A stretch of 64,000 nt of DNA from Pseudomonas arsenicoxydans (GTDB lineage Bacteria > Pseudomonadota > Gammaproteobacteria > Pseudomonadales > Pseudomonadaceae). Location: assembly GCF_006438915.1 (NCBI RefSeq), contig NZ_RCZE01000002.1, positions 251,144-315,143 on the forward strand, written 5' to 3'. The position numbers and the translations under genes are program-made. This document shows positions 35,207-44,612 of this stretch, piece by piece. Positions within the stretch are counted from its first letter, which is position 1; each line of letters opens with the position of its first letter. The notes beneath the pieces were generated by a model. It was given only the letters and a program-made list of their open reading frames with translations. It did no database searches and had not been told where the DNA came from.

Positions 35207-35296
35207 TGTAGGAGCCGAGCTTGCTCGCGATAGCGGTGTGTCAGCCACCCTTTGGTGCCTGACAAACCGCCATCGCGAGCAAGCTCGGCTCCTACA
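35207..35296. repeat. REP doublet, class C
   Basis: The arms are TGTAGGAGCCGAGCTTGCTC plus GCGA and its reverse complement, around a spacer with a small inverted pair (TGTCAG / CTGACA). Class C keeps GAGC-TTGCTC-GCGA but has TAGGAGC at the outside. It marks the junction where the transporter cassette interrupts the ligase-associated genes. Confidence 0.9.
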
Positions 35297-35507
35297 TTAA
35301 TTAGGGGCAGCCTGATTCATCTTGGTGCAGCACTTCCACCGCGCCCGTTTTCGTGCACAATTCCCGCGCAGTCACTTCTTGTATGACCTTTTAAAACGCT
35401 TGTTCGGGACTCTGGTTCGGAAATTGCTACTTTCAATGGGTCTTACGCTTACCAGTAACAATAATTCTGCGCCACAAGCGCTCATATTGGTTCTTAGGGA
35501 TTGAATA

Positions 35508-36290
35508 ATGAAAAAAGCATTGCTGACCCTTTCTGCACTGGCGTTGTGCATGGCTGCTGGTTCCGCCATGGCAAAGGAATACAAGGAACTGCGTTTTGGC
35601 GTTGACCCTTCCTACGCACCGTTCGAGTCGAAAGCGGCCGACGGCAGCCTGGTAGGCTTCGACATCGATCTGGGGAACGCGATCTGCGCCGAGTTGAAGG
35701 TCAAGTGCAAATGGGTCGAAAGCGATTTCGACGGCATGATTCCAGGCCTCAAGGCCAATAAATTCGACGGTGTGATCTCTTCGATGACCGTCACTGAAGC
35801 CCGCGAAAAAGTCATCGACTTCTCCAGCGAGCTGTTCTCCGGCCCGACCGCCTACGTGTTCAAAAAAGGTTCTGGCGTCACCGCAGACGTCGCTTCGCTC
35901 AAGGGCAAGACCGTCGGCTACGAACAAGGCACCATCCAGGAAGCCTATGCCAAAGCCGTTCTGGACAAGGCCGGCGTTAAAACTCAGGCCTACGCCAACC
36001 AGGATCAGGTCTATGCCGACTTGACTTCCGGCCGTCTCGACGCAGGGATTCAGGACATGCTGCAAGCCGAACTGGGCTTCCTGAAGTCGCCACAGGGCGC
36101 CGATTACGATGTCACCAAGCCAGTCGACAACGCTTTGTTGCCGGCCAAAACGGCTGTCGGTATTAAGAAAGGTAACACCGAGCTGAAAGCGCTTTTGGAT
36201 AAAGGTATCAAAGCGTTACACGATGATGGCAAATACGCCGAGATTCAAAAGAAACACTTTGGCGATCTGAATCTGTACAGCGGCAAATAA
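35508..36290 (+). CDS. Basic amino-acid ABC transporter, periplasmic binding protein (HisJ/ArgT/AotJ-like)
   Basis: This 260-residue protein has a signal peptide (MKKALLTLSALALCMAAGSAMA) and the SBP family 3 fold (RFGVDPSYAPFESKAADGSLVGFDIDLGNAIC, FDGVISSMTVTEAREKVIDFS, QDQVYADLTSGRLDA). The family binds arginine, ornithine, lysine or histidine in the periplasm. It is the first gene of a J-Q-M-O-P operon like aotJQMOP of P. aeruginosa, but sequence details differ from AotJ, so the preferred ligand is uncertain. A terminator-like hairpin follows it, which would raise its level above that of the membrane parts. Confidence 0.9.
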   Translation: MKKALLTLSALALCMAAGSAMAKEYKELRFGVDPSYAPFESKAADGSLVGFDIDLGNAICAELKVKCKWVESDFDGMIPGLKANKFDGVISSMTVTEAREKVIDFSSELFSGPTAYVFKKGSGVTADVASLKGKTVGYEQGTIQEAYAKAVLDKAGVKTQAYANQDQVYADLTSGRLDAGIQDMLQAELGFLKSPQGADYDVTKPVDNALLPAKTAVGIKKGNTELKALLDKGIKALHDDGKYAEIQKKHFGDLNLYSGK

Positions 36291-36296
36291 TGCCCG

Positions 36297-36325
36297 GCGC
36301 CCATCTCGCGATGGGCGCTTTTTTC
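36297..36325 (+). terminator. Partial terminator/attenuator after the binding-protein gene
   Basis: GCGCCCATC and GATGGGCGC with loop TCGC are followed by six T. It lies between the first and second transporter genes, as often seen where the binding protein is needed in excess. Confidence 0.78.
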
Positions 36326-36346
36326 ATCCGATCAGGTTGCTGATTT

Positions 36347-37075
36347 ATGTTCGAAAACCTATTACAAAATCTGGGGCTCTCAGCCTTCAGCCTCAAGGGC
36401 TTCGGTCCGTTGCTGATGGAAGGCACCTGGATGACCATCAAATTATCGGCGTTGTCGCTGTTGGTGGCCGTCTTGCTCGGCTTGCTAGGCGCCAGTGCCA
36501 AGCTGTCCAAAGTCAAACTGGTGCGCGTGCCGGCGCAGGTCTACACCACGCTGATTCGTGGCGTACCGGACCTGGTGCTGATGCTGTTGATTTTCTACAG
36601 CCTGCAAACCTGGCTGACGTCGTTCACCGACTTCATGGAATGGGAATACATCGAGATCAACCCGTTCAGCGCCGGGGTCATCACCCTGGGCTTCATCTAT
36701 GGCGCGTACTTCACCGAAACCTTCCGTGGCGCGATTCTCGCGGTCCCGCGTGGCCAGGTCGAAGCCGCAACCGCCTATGGCCTCAAGCGTGGCCAGCGTT
36801 TCTGGATCGTGGTGTTCCCGCAAATGATGCGTTTTGCCCTGCCGGGGATCGGCAATAACTGGATGGTGATGCTCAAGGCCACTGCGCTGGTGTCGATCAT
36901 CGGCCTCGCCGACCTGGTCAAAGCCGCACAGGACGCTGGCAAAAGCACCTATCAACTGTTCTATTTCCTGGTGCTGGCCGCGGTGATTTACCTGCTGATT
37001 ACCAGCGCTTCCAACTTCGTCCTGCGCTGGCTCGAACGCCGCTACGCCGCCGGCTCCCGGGAGGCCGTACGATGA
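36347..37075 (+). CDS. Basic amino-acid ABC transporter permease (HisQ/AotQ-like)
   Basis: This 242-residue inner-membrane protein has five to six hydrophobic segments, the family start GTWMTIKLSALSLLVAVLLG and the EAA loop RGQVEAATAYGLKRGQRFWIVVFPQMMRFALPG (about 135-165) that docks on the ATPase. It pairs with the next gene; the two overlap by ATGA (37072-37075). It belongs to the HisM/HisQ permease class. Confidence 0.93.
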   Translation: MFENLLQNLGLSAFSLKGFGPLLMEGTWMTIKLSALSLLVAVLLGLLGASAKLSKVKLVRVPAQVYTTLIRGVPDLVLMLLIFYSLQTWLTSFTDFMEWEYIEINPFSAGVITLGFIYGAYFTETFRGAILAVPRGQVEAATAYGLKRGQRFWIVVFPQMMRFALPGIGNNWMVMLKATALVSIIGLADLVKAAQDAGKSTYQLFYFLVLAAVIYLLITSASNFVLRWLERRYAAGSREAVR

Positions 37076-37782
37076 TCGAACTCTTGCAGGAATACTGGAA
37101 ACCCTTCCTTTATACCGACGGCCAGAACATCACCGGCCTGGCCATGACCCTGTGGCTGCTCAGCGCCTCGATCTTCATCGGTTTTCTGGTATCGATCCCG
37201 CTGTCCATCGCCCGGGTCTCGCCGCACTTCTACATCCGCTGGCCGGTGCAGTTCTACACTTACCTGTTTCGCGGGACGCCGCTGTATATCCAGCTGCTGA
37301 TTTGCTACACCGGCATCTACAGCCTGGCCGCCATCCGTGCACAACCGGTACTGGACGCGTTCTTTCGCGATGCGATGAACTGCACCATCCTCGCCTTCGC
37401 CCTCAACACCTGCGCCTACACCACGGAGATTTTCGCCGGGGCGATTCGCAGCATGAACCACGGTGAAGTCGAAGCCGCCAAAGCCTACGGCCTGACCGGC
37501 TGGAAGCTGTATGCCTACGTGATCATGCCGTCGGCCCTGCGTCGTTCGTTGCCTTATTACAGCAACGAAGTGATTCTGATGCTGCACTCGACCACCGTGG
37601 CGTTCACCGCGACCATCCCGGACATCTTGAAAGTCGCTCGGGACGCCAACTCGGCGACCTTCCTGACCTTTCAGTCGTTCGGCATTGCCGCGCTGATCTA
37701 CCTGACCGTGACCTTCGCGCTGGTCGGCCTGTTCCGTCTCGCCGAACGCCGCTGGCTGGCCTTCCTCGGGCCGACCCACTAG
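37072..37782 (+). CDS. Basic amino-acid ABC transporter permease (HisM/AotM-like)
   Basis: This 236-residue permease has the EAA motif MNHGEVEAAKAYGLTGWKLYAYVIMPSALRRSLPYY and the N-terminal helix block TGLAMTLWLLSASIFIGFLVSIPLSIARV. The stretch YLFRGTPLYIQLLI is the family's second-helix motif. It forms the heterodimeric channel with the preceding gene, to which it is coupled by overlapping codons. Confidence 0.93.
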   Translation: MIELLQEYWKPFLYTDGQNITGLAMTLWLLSASIFIGFLVSIPLSIARVSPHFYIRWPVQFYTYLFRGTPLYIQLLICYTGIYSLAAIRAQPVLDAFFRDAMNCTILAFALNTCAYTTEIFAGAIRSMNHGEVEAAKAYGLTGWKLYAYVIMPSALRRSLPYYSNEVILMLHSTTVAFTATIPDILKVARDANSATFLTFQSFGIAALIYLTVTFALVGLFRLAERRWLAFLGPTH

Positions 37783-37806
37783 GACCCGCTTTAGGAATAA
37801 AGAGAC

Positions 37807-38925
37807 ATGCGCCACCAGATTCATGACCTGCTGGCCCCGCTGCCGGGGACCGCACGACAGATTCACAGTTTTCATTACGGCCCGACGTCGGCCCAAGGCA
37901 AGATCTACATTCAGTCGTCCCTGCACGCCGACGAAATGCCCGGCATGCTCGTGGCCTGGCACCTCAAGCAACGCCTGGCGGAACTTGAAGCCAGCGGCCG
38001 GCTGCGCAGCGAAATCGTCTTGGTCCCCGTGGCCAACCCAGTGGGTCTGGAGCAAGTGGTGATGGATGTGCCACTGGGCCGTTACGAGCTCGAAAGCGGC
38101 CAAAACTTCAACCGCTGGTTCGTCGATGTCAGCGAAACGGTCGGCAATGAGATCGACGCCCAACTCAGTGACGATCCGCAGCGCAATCTGGGGCTGATCC
38201 GCGACAGTTTGCGCAACGCCCTCGCCCGACAAACCGCCAGCACCCAACTGCAATCCCAGCGCCTGACCCTGCAACGGCTTGCCTGCGACGCGGACATGGT
38301 GCTGGACCTGCATTGCGATTTCGAAGCCGTCGCGCACCTCTACACCACGCCCGAAGCCTGGCCGCAGGTCGAGCCGCTGGCGCGCTACATCGGTGCCGAA
38401 GCAAGTTTGCTGGCCACCGATTCCGGCGGCCAGTCGTTCGATGAATGTTTCACCCTGCTCTGGTGGCAGTTGAAGGAGCGCTTCGGTGAACGCTTCGACA
38501 TTCCGCTGGGCAGTTTCTCGGTAACCGTCGAATTGCGCGGCCAGGGTGACGTCAATCATCCGCTGGCCAGCCTCGATTGCCAGGCGCTGATCGATTACCT
38601 GATTCACTTCGGCGCCATCGCCGGCGAACCGGCGCCACTGCCCGAGCTGCCCTACCCGGCCACGCCGCTGGCCGGCGTCGAACCTGTGGAAACGCCGGTC
38701 GGCGGGCTGCTGGTGTTCACCGCACTGCCGGGGGAATACCTGGAGGCCGGGCAACTGATCGCCGAAATCATTGACCCGATCAACGATCGTGTCACCCCCG
38801 TTCATTGCACCGCCGCCGGGTTGATGTACGCCCGCTCGCTACGGCGCATGGCCACTGCCGGCATGGTGATCGCGCATGTCGCGGGCGCCGAAGCCTATCG
38901 CAGCGGCTACCTACTTTCGCCTTGA
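37807..38925 (+). CDS. AotO-like succinylglutamate desuccinylase/aspartoacylase-family protein
   Basis: This 372-residue protein belongs to the M14-like desuccinylase/aspartoacylase family. Zinc ligands are visible in SSLHADEMPGMLVAW (His, Glu near 41-44) and DLHCDFEAVAHLY (His about 162), and the C-terminal Glu region is FSVTVELRGQGDV. The P. aeruginosa aot operon has a gene of the same family, aotO, in the same place between the permeases and the ATPase. It may remove an acyl group from imported amino-acid derivatives such as N-succinyl amino acids. The substrate is unknown. Confidence 0.88.
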   Translation: MRHQIHDLLAPLPGTARQIHSFHYGPTSAQGKIYIQSSLHADEMPGMLVAWHLKQRLAELEASGRLRSEIVLVPVANPVGLEQVVMDVPLGRYELESGQNFNRWFVDVSETVGNEIDAQLSDDPQRNLGLIRDSLRNALARQTASTQLQSQRLTLQRLACDADMVLDLHCDFEAVAHLYTTPEAWPQVEPLARYIGAEASLLATDSGGQSFDECFTLLWWQLKERFGERFDIPLGSFSVTVELRGQGDVNHPLASLDCQALIDYLIHFGAIAGEPAPLPELPYPATPLAGVEPVETPVGGLLVFTALPGEYLEAGQLIAEIIDPINDRVTPVHCTAAGLMYARSLRRMATAGMVIAHVAGAEAYRSGYLLSP

Positions 38926-38938
38926 GGATGTCTGCCCC

Positions 38939-39703
38939 ATGTACAAACTGACCATCGAAGGCCTGCATAAAAGCTACGGCGATCATGAAGTCCTCAAAGG
39001 CGTTTCGCTCAAGGCCAACACCGGCGACGTCATCAGCCTGATCGGCGCCAGCGGCTCGGGTAAAAGTACCTTTCTGCGTTGCATCAACTTTCTCGAACAA
39101 CCCAACGACGGCGCGATGAGCCTGGACGGGCAGAACATCCGCATGATCAAGGATCGCCACGGCATGCACGTGGCCGATGCCAATGAACTGCAAAAGATCC
39201 GCACGCGCCTGGCCATGGTGTTCCAGCACTTCAACCTGTGGAGCCACATGACGGTGCTGGAAAACATCACCATGGCCCCGCGCCGGGTGTTGGGTTGCAG
39301 CAAGGAAGAAGCCGAAGACCGTGCCCGGCGTTATCTGGACAAGGTGGGCCTGGCCGCGCGCGTCGCCGACCAGTACCCGGCGTTCCTGTCCGGCGGTCAG
39401 CAGCAACGTGTCGCGATTGCTCGCGCATTGGCGATGGAACCGGAAGTCATGCTGTTTGACGAACCGACCTCGGCACTCGACCCGGAACTGGTGGGTGAAG
39501 TACTTCGCGTGATCCAGGGCCTGGCTGAAGAAGGCCGGACCATGATCATGGTGACGCACGAAATGAGCTTCGCCCGCAAAGTTTCAAGCCAGGTGCTGTT
39601 CCTGCACCAAGGGCTGGTGGAAGAACAAGGTGCGCCAGACGACGTGCTGGGCAATCCGAAGAGCGAACGACTGAAGCAGTTCCTCAGCGGCAACCTGAAG
39701 TAA
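38939..39703 (+). CDS. Basic amino-acid ABC transporter ATPase (HisP/AotP-like)
   Basis: This 254-residue ATPase has Walker A GASGSGKST (about 35-43), the signature LSGGQQQRVAIARAL, Walker B VMLFDEPTSALDPE and the switch MVTHEMSFAR, with the HisP-specific insertion MIKDRHGMHVADANELQKIRTRLAMVFQHFNLW. ATG 38939 is chosen because it has GAGGA upstream and gives the family's start. It closes the transporter operon. The argR gene that follows aotP in P. aeruginosa is absent here. Confidence 0.94.
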   Translation: MYKLTIEGLHKSYGDHEVLKGVSLKANTGDVISLIGASGSGKSTFLRCINFLEQPNDGAMSLDGQNIRMIKDRHGMHVADANELQKIRTRLAMVFQHFNLWSHMTVLENITMAPRRVLGCSKEEAEDRARRYLDKVGLAARVADQYPAFLSGGQQQRVAIARALAMEPEVMLFDEPTSALDPELVGEVLRVIQGLAEEGRTMIMVTHEMSFARKVSSQVLFLHQGLVEEQGAPDDVLGNPKSERLKQFLSGNLK

Positions 39704-39713
39704 CACGCCTCCC

Positions 39714-39781
39714 TGCAGGACCACGGCTTGCCGGCGATAGCATCCTTGAGACCGCCATCGCCGGCAAGCCGTGCTCCTACA
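39714..39781. repeat. REP-like doublet, class C variant
   Basis: TGCAGGACCACGGCTTGCCGGCGAT pairs with ATCGCCGGCAAGCCGTGCTCCTACA around a short spacer. It marks the other junction of the transporter cassette with the ligase-associated genes. Confidence 0.82.
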
Positions 39782-39859
39782 GGGTCTCGTTGTTTCATTA
39801 AACCTTTCGCATCCCTGCACGGTCACTGAAAGAAGACTTTCAGAGCGCACACCGCCGGC

Positions 39860-42346
39860 ATGGGAACCTCCCCCGACTACGCAAAGCTATGGTTCACCGC
39901 CCGCGGATGGAAGCCGTTCGCCTTCCAGAAACAGGTATGGACGGCGGTTAAACGCGGCGAGTCCGGATTGCTGCACGCCAGCACCGGCGCCGGCAAAACC
40001 TATGCGGTCTGGTTTGCTGCGCTCAATCGCTTTGCCTCGTCTGTCACAGCCGTTGAAACCTCTCGTAAACGAAAACCGGTCGCCCAACCGCTGACAGTCC
40101 TGTGGATAACCCCTATGCGCGCACTGGCGGCCGACACCGCTCGCGCCCTGGAAACGCCATTGCTCGACCTGCAGATTCCATGGAGTGTCGGCCTGCGCAC
40201 CGGCGATACCAGCAGCAGCGAGCGGGCACGACAGAGCCGGCGCCTGCCCACCACGCTGATCACCACGCCTGAAAGCCTGACGCTGATGCTCGCCCGCGCC
40301 GATGCGCAAACGGCGCTGGCAACCCTGCGCATGGTGGTGGTGGACGAGTGGCACGAGTTGCTGGGCAACAAGCGCGGCGTGCAATTGCAACTGGCCCTGG
40401 CCCGTCTGCGCCGCTGGAATCCGGCGCTGATCGTATGGGGGGTTTCCGCGACGCTGGGTAATCAGGCTCACGCTGAAGAGGTACTTATCCCACAAGGGGG
40501 CGGCATCAGCGTTCAGGGCCAGACGTCCAAGGCGCTGCTCGTGGACACGCTGCTACCGCCCGCCATCGAACGCTTTCCCTGGGCCGGGCATATCGGTTTG
40601 AAGATGTTGCCGCAAGTCGTGGCGGAGCTGGAGTCCAGTCCCGGCAGCCTGGTCTTCACCAATACGCGTGCCCAGTCCGAAATCTGGTATCAGGCGCTAC
40701 TGGAAGCTCGCCCCGACTGGGCCGGGCTGATCGCCTTGCATCACAGCTCACTGTCACGGGATACCCGTGACTGGGTCGAGCGAGCACTCAAGGAAGGTCA
40801 ACTCAAAGCGGTGGTCTGCACCTCAAGTCTGGACTTGGGCGTGGATTTCTTACCGGTGGAGCGGGTACTGCAAATCGGCTCGGCCAAAGGCGTGGCGCGG
40901 CTGATGCAGCGAGCCGGCCGTTCCGGACATGCACCCGGACGAACTTCACGGGTGACGCTGGTGCCCACCCACAGTCTGGAGTTGATTGAAGCGGCCGCCG
41001 CCCAAGACGCCGTGGCGCAACGGCGCATCGAGCCCCGCGAGTCACCGAATAAACCGCTGGATGTGCTGGTTCAGCACCTGGTCAGCATGGCGCTGGGCGG
41101 AGGGTTTGTGCCCGATGAGCTGTATGAAGAAGTACGCGGTGCCTGGGCGTATCGCAACCTCACCCTGGCGGATTGGAGCTGGGCACTGGCGTTCGTACGC
41201 CATGGCGGGTTGTCTCTGACAGCCTATCCGGACTACCGCCGGGTTGAACCGGATGAACACGGCGTGTGGCACGTGCCCGATGCGCGACTGGCGCGGCGAC
41301 ATCGCATGAGCATCGGCACCATTGTCAGCGATGCGAGTATCCAGCTGAAGTTCTGGAGCAAGGGTGGCGGCGGCAAGCAATTGGGCAGCGTCGAGGAAGG
41401 GTTTATTGCGCGATTGAAACCGGGCGACGGTTTTCTGTTTGCCGGGCGCCTGCTGGAATTGGTCCGGGTGGAAAACATGACCGCTTATGTCAAACGCAGC
41501 ACCGCGAAAAAAGCCGCGGTGCCACGCTGGAATGGCGGACGGATGCCGCTTTCCAATGAGCTCGCGCAAGCGGTGGTCGAACGTTTCAGTGCGGCGGCGC
41601 AGGGCGAATTTGTCGGCCCGGAAATGCGCGCACTGCGGCCTCTCGTAGCAGTGCAGCAACGCTGGTCGGGTTTGCCGACCTCGACAACGTTGCTGGCCGA
41701 AGCGCTCAAGTCTCGCGAAGGCTGGCATCTGTTCCTGTATCCCTTTGCCGGGCGCCAGGTGCATCTGGGGCTGGCGAGTGTGTTGGCGTGGCGCGTGAGT
41801 CAGCAGCAGTCTGTAACGTTTTCCATCGCGGTGAATGATTATGGGCTGGAGTTGCTCAGCGCCACGCCTGTGGACTGGCCACAAGTTCTGAGTCCCGGAC
41901 TGTTGAGCCCGGAGCACCTGCTGGAAGACGTGCTCGCCAGTCTGAACGCCGGTGAACTGGCACTTCGCCGTTTTCGGGAAATCGCGCGGATCGCCGGGCT
42001 GGTGTTTGCCGGTTATCCGGGCGCGCCGAAAAGTACACGTCAGGTTCAGGCGTCAAGCGGGTTGTTCTTTGAAGTGTTTAAACAGTACGACGCCGGAAAT
42101 CTGTTGCTGGCGCAGGCTGGGGAAGAAGTCCTACGAGAAGAACTGGATATTCAGCGTCTGGAACGGACGCTGGAGCGTATCAACCGCCTGCAACTGGACC
42201 TGCATCAGCTCAAACGTCCTACACCGCTGGGGTTTCCATTGTTAGTTGAGCGTATGCGCGAAAGCATGAGCTCGGAAAAACTCGCAGACCGTATCCGGCG
42301 CATGGTCACCGACCTCGAGAAAACCGCCGAAACCGGGAAAAGCTGA
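39860..42346 (+). CDS. Ligase-associated Lhr-like DEXH-box helicase
   Basis: This 828-residue superfamily 2 helicase has Walker [14 protein letters not shown] (about 38-46), a DEXH box [11 protein letters not shown] (about 160), [11 protein letters not shown] and the motif [12 protein letters not shown]. The long C-terminal region with winged-helix and beta-sheet modules is that of Lhr-core proteins. It matches the 'DEXH box helicase, DNA ligase-associated' family and should unwind DNA 3' to 5' for repair. It overlaps pdeM by one base (TGATG). Confidence 0.94.
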   Translation: MGTSPDYAKLWFTARGWKPFAFQKQVWTAVKRGESGLLHASTGAGKTYAVWFAALNRFASSVTAVETSRKRKPVAQPLTVLWITPMRALAADTARALETPLLDLQIPWSVGLRTGDTSSSERARQSRRLPTTLITTPESLTLMLARADAQTALATLRMVVVDEWHELLGNKRGVQLQLALARLRRWNPALIVWGVSATLGNQAHAEEVLIPQGGGISVQGQTSKALLVDTLLPPAIERFPWAGHIGLKMLPQVVAELESSPGSLVFTNTRAQSEIWYQALLEARPDWAGLIALHHSSLSRDTRDWVERALKEGQLKAVVCTSSLDLGVDFLPVERVLQIGSAKGVARLMQRAGRSGHAPGRTSRVTLVPTHSLELIEAAAAQDAVAQRRIEPRESPNKPLDVLVQHLVSMALGGGFVPDELYEEVRGAWAYRNLTLADWSWALAFVRHGGLSLTAYPDYRRVEPDEHGVWHVPDARLARRHRMSIGTIVSDASIQLKFWSKGGGGKQLGSVEEGFIARLKPGDGFLFAGRLLELVRVENMTAYVKRSTAKKAAVPRWNGGRMPLSNELAQAVVERFSAAAQGEFVGPEMRALRPLVAVQQRWSGLPTSTTLLAEALKSREGWHLFLYPFAGRQVHLGLASVLAWRVSQQQSVTFSIAVNDYGLELLSATPVDWPQVLSPGLLSPEHLLEDVLASLNAGELALRRFREIARIAGLVFAGYPGAPKSTRQVQASSGLFFEVFKQYDAGNLLLAQAGEEVLREELDIQRLERTLERINRLQLDLHQLKRPTPLGFPLLVERMRESMSSEKLADRIRRMVTDLEKTAETGKS

Positions 42347-43002
42347 TGAGTACGCCCTATCCGGTACGTCTGGCGGGTGAAGACATGTGGCTGCTGCCGG
42401 AAAAAGCCCTCTATTGGCCGGCGCAACAAGCCCTGCTGATTGCCGATGTGCATTTCGGTAAAGCGGCGGCGTATCGCAGCCTGGGCCAACCGGTGCCTCA
42501 TGGCACGACCGCCAGCAATATCGCGGTGCTGGACGGGTTGCTCGCGGCCCTGCCCTGTCGGCAGCTGATTTTTCTCGGTGATTTTCTACACGGGCCCGGC
42601 TCCCATGCCGCGGCCACGTTGGGCGCGCTGGCCGAATGGCGGGCTCGGCATGCTGATTTGCCGATGACGCTGATTCGCGGCAACCACGACAAGCGAGCGG
42701 GCGATCCACCTGCCTCGCTGAACATCCGGGTAGTGCCTGAGCCGTTGCTACTGGGGCCATTCGCCTTGCAGCATGAACCCGACCCTCATCCTGATCGCCA
42801 TGTGCTTGCCGGACACGTCCATCCCGTTTATCGATTAAGAGGCAGGGGTCGGCAAAGTCTGCGATTGGCATGTTTCAGGCTGGGAGAAGGCGTCAGCCTG
42901 CTACCGGCCTTTGGGGCGTTTACCGGTGGGTATCAGGTCGAGCGGGACGACAGCTGCAGGATCTTTGTGATCGGCGACAACGAAATATGGCCAGTTAGCT
43001 GA
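42346..43002 (+). CDS. pdeM: Ligase-associated DNA repair endonuclease PdeM
   Basis: This 218-residue calcineurin-like metallophosphoesterase has all metal motifs: IADVHFGKAAAYRSLGQPVP (about 28-47), LGDFLHGPGSH, RGNHDKRAG and LAGHVHPVYRL. It matches the 'metallophosphoesterase, DNA ligase-associated' family, named PdeM, which is thought to process DNA ends. It is translationally coupled to the helicase and is the last gene of the set. Confidence 0.94.
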   Translation: MSTPYPVRLAGEDMWLLPEKALYWPAQQALLIADVHFGKAAAYRSLGQPVPHGTTASNIAVLDGLLAALPCRQLIFLGDFLHGPGSHAAATLGALAEWRARHADLPMTLIRGNHDKRAGDPPASLNIRVVPEPLLLGPFALQHEPDPHPDRHVLAGHVHPVYRLRGRGRQSLRLACFRLGEGVSLLPAFGAFTGGYQVERDDSCRIFVIGDNEIWPVS

Positions 43003-43049
43003 AGTCTTTGAGGACATCAGCTGACTGGCCATTCATTTTCAATAGCAGA

Positions 43050-43259
43050 TCACGCGACAGGCGCGGGCGGTGGCTCGTCCGGCAACGTGGGTTCACCGGG
43101 TTCCGTAGGCTGTTCGTTCGGGGTATCGGGGTCGGGTTGACCGGGGATGCCCCCCGCCATGCTGACGGGTGGATGTGCCAACAAGGACCAGGCCAAAACG
43201 CCAATCTGATTGGGCTCAAGCCTTGCCAGTTCGGCACTTATTCGCGGATCGATCTTCAT
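43050..43259 (-). CDS. Small Pro/Glu-rich protein of unknown function
   Basis: This 69-residue protein starts at ATG 43259 with a good ribosome-binding site AGGAG six bases upstream. The first 40 residues are probably helical (MKIDPRISAELARLEPNQIGVLAWSLL), and the rest is a proline/glutamate-rich disordered tail. A longer frame starting at 43439 would overlap dcd's 3' end and is not supported. It lies between the converging pdeM and dcd. No family is recognised; low complexity may hide a real but weakly conserved gene. Confidence 0.65.
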   Translation of the reverse strand: MKIDPRISAELARLEPNQIGVLAWSLLAHPPVSMAGGIPGQPDPDTPNEQPTEPGEPTLPDEPPPAPVA

Positions 43260-43366
43260 ATAGCACTCCTGAGCGAAGGCCCCGTCCGCTGTGCGCGAAC
43301 CGGGCAGTACACCCAATAGAGTGTCTACCCGCTCAAGAATTCCCGCTGACTGGCCAGATGAACGGA

Positions 43367-43933
43367 TCAGGTGCGCGGCAAAGTCACTCCACGCTGCCCC
43401 TGATACTTGCCGCCACGGTCCTTGTAGGAGACTTCGCACTCTTCGTCAGACTCAAGGAACAGCATCTGCGCCACACCTTCGTTTGCGTAGATTTTCGCCG
43501 GCAGATTGGTGGTGTTGGAGAACTCCAGGGTCACGTGGCCTTCCCACTCTGGTTCGAGCGGCGTGACGTTAACGATGATGCCGCAGCGCGCGTAGGTGCT
43601 TTTACCCAGGCAGATGGTCAATACATTGCGCGGAATGCGGAAATATTCGACGGTGCTGGCCAAGGCAAAGGAGTTCGGCGGAATGATGCAGACATCGCTG
43701 TGGATATCGACAAAGCTGCCCGCATCGAAGTTTTTCGGGTCGACGATCGCCGAATTGATGTTGGTAAACACCTTGAAGTGATTGGTGCAACGCACATCGT
43801 AGCCGTAGCTGGACACGCCGTACGAGATCACACGGCTATCGTCGCTGCCGCGCACCTGGCGCTCAACGAAAGGTTCGATCATCCCGTGCTCTTGCGCCAT
43901 GCGGCGAATCCACTTGTCCGATTTGATGCTCAT
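43367..43933 (-). CDS. dcd: dCTP deaminase
   Basis: This 188-residue enzyme converts dCTP to dUTP, which dUTPase then turns into dUMP for thymidylate synthesis. Family motifs are complete: [40 protein letters not shown] (with the catalytic Glu), [12 protein letters not shown] and the C-terminal [10 protein letters not shown] and [12 protein letters not shown]. Homotrimer in the cytoplasm. AGGACA lies upstream of the start. A short gene at 43050 follows. Confidence 0.96.
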   Translation of the reverse strand: MSIKSDKWIRRMAQEHGMIEPFVERQVRGSDDSRVISYGVSSYGYDVRCTNHFKVFTNINSAIVDPKNFDAGSFVDIHSDVCIIPPNSFALASTVEYFRIPRNVLTICLGKSTYARCGIIVNVTPLEPEWEGHVTLEFSNTTNLPAKIYANEGVAQMLFLESDEECEVSYKDRGGKYQGQRGVTLPRT

Positions 43934-44287
43934 GGCGGGTGTCCTGAATAGCGAGGTAGAAAAATTCTGTCCGGCATCTTACCGGGCGCGCGCTCCGGGT
44001 TCAAAGTCCGGGGCACAATTCTCGCTGATCCCCCGTGAATTCGGGGCCTTTCCTGTTATTCAATGGACCGTCAGTCCTGAAAACAGAGAAACCTTCGCAA
44101 GAAGCATTGGCACGTCCCGGAAAAAGGGTTAAGGTGGCGCCACTGTGCTGCTTGTGTCACTGAGAATCTCTACACGATATGTTGAATTTCGATCCAACCA
44201 TCTACAAGAATTTTTCCTGCTCTTTGCACTCAGTCTCGGCCAGGGTTCTTCCTGAGTCGCAGTTATCTTTGTTCAAGGAGTTACACC
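43934..44287 (+). promoter_or_regulatory. Long leader region of the cold-shock gene
   Basis: No gene is seen in these 354 bases. The last 130 bases before the cold-shock start are AT-rich and probably include its promoter and a long untranslated leader, common for cspA-type genes whose mRNA leader folds differently in the cold. AAGGAG (44275-44280) is a strong ribosome-binding site. The region also holds the dcd promoter at its left end. Confidence 0.5.
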
Positions 44288-44497
44288 ATGTCTAATCGCC
44301 AAACCGGTACCGTTAAGTGGTTCAACGATGAAAAAGGCTTCGGCTTCATCACCCCACAATCCGGTGACGACCTGTTCGTTCACTTCAAAGCTATCCAATC
44401 CGACGGCTTCAAAAGCCTGAAAGAAGGCCAACAGGTTTCTTTCATCGCTACCCGCGGTCAGAAAGGCATGCAAGCTGAAGAAGTTCAAGTTATCTAA
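44288..44497 (+). CDS. Cold-shock protein CspA family (CapB-like)
   Basis: This 69-residue protein is a single cold-shock OB-fold with both RNA-binding motifs, KGFGFITP (RNP1) and LFVHFKAI (RNP2). It binds single-stranded RNA and DNA and acts as an RNA chaperone. Sequence ([17 protein letters not shown]) fits the Pseudomonas CapB/CspA group. It is monocistronic with a strong ribosome-binding site and a terminator 20 bases after the stop. Confidence 0.95.
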   Translation: MSNRQTGTVKWFNDEKGFGFITPQSGDDLFVHFKAIQSDGFKSLKEGQQVSFIATRGQKGMQAEEVQVI

Positions 44498-44515
44498 CTT
44501 GTACTTGCTTTAGTA

Positions 44516-44547
44516 AAAAGCCCCGCCCTCAAAAGCGGGGCTTTTTT
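44516..44547 (+). terminator. Intrinsic terminator of the cold-shock gene
   Basis: AAAAGCCCCGC and GCGGGGCTTTTTT around CCTCAAAA form a GC-rich stem with a T tail. Confidence 0.92.
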
Positions 44548-44573
44548 GTGCCTGTATGTTTTTGCAGGCACAA

Positions 44574-44602
44574 AAAAATCGCAGCCCGCGGCTGCGATTT
44601 TT
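44574..44602 (-). terminator. Terminator of the DUF481 gene
   Basis: AAAAAATCGCAGCC and GGCTGCGATTTTT make a long stem with A and T on both sides, placed just after the stop of the minus-strand gene at 44613. It can act on both strands. Confidence 0.85.
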
Positions 44603-44612
44603 CTTTGGCGCC

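Noticed and set aside
35207..39781. Transposon or integron around the amino-acid transporter cassette
   Set aside because: No transposase, integrase, target-site duplication or terminal inverted repeat beyond the REP elements is visible at the junctions, so only an insertion of unknown mechanism can be suspected.
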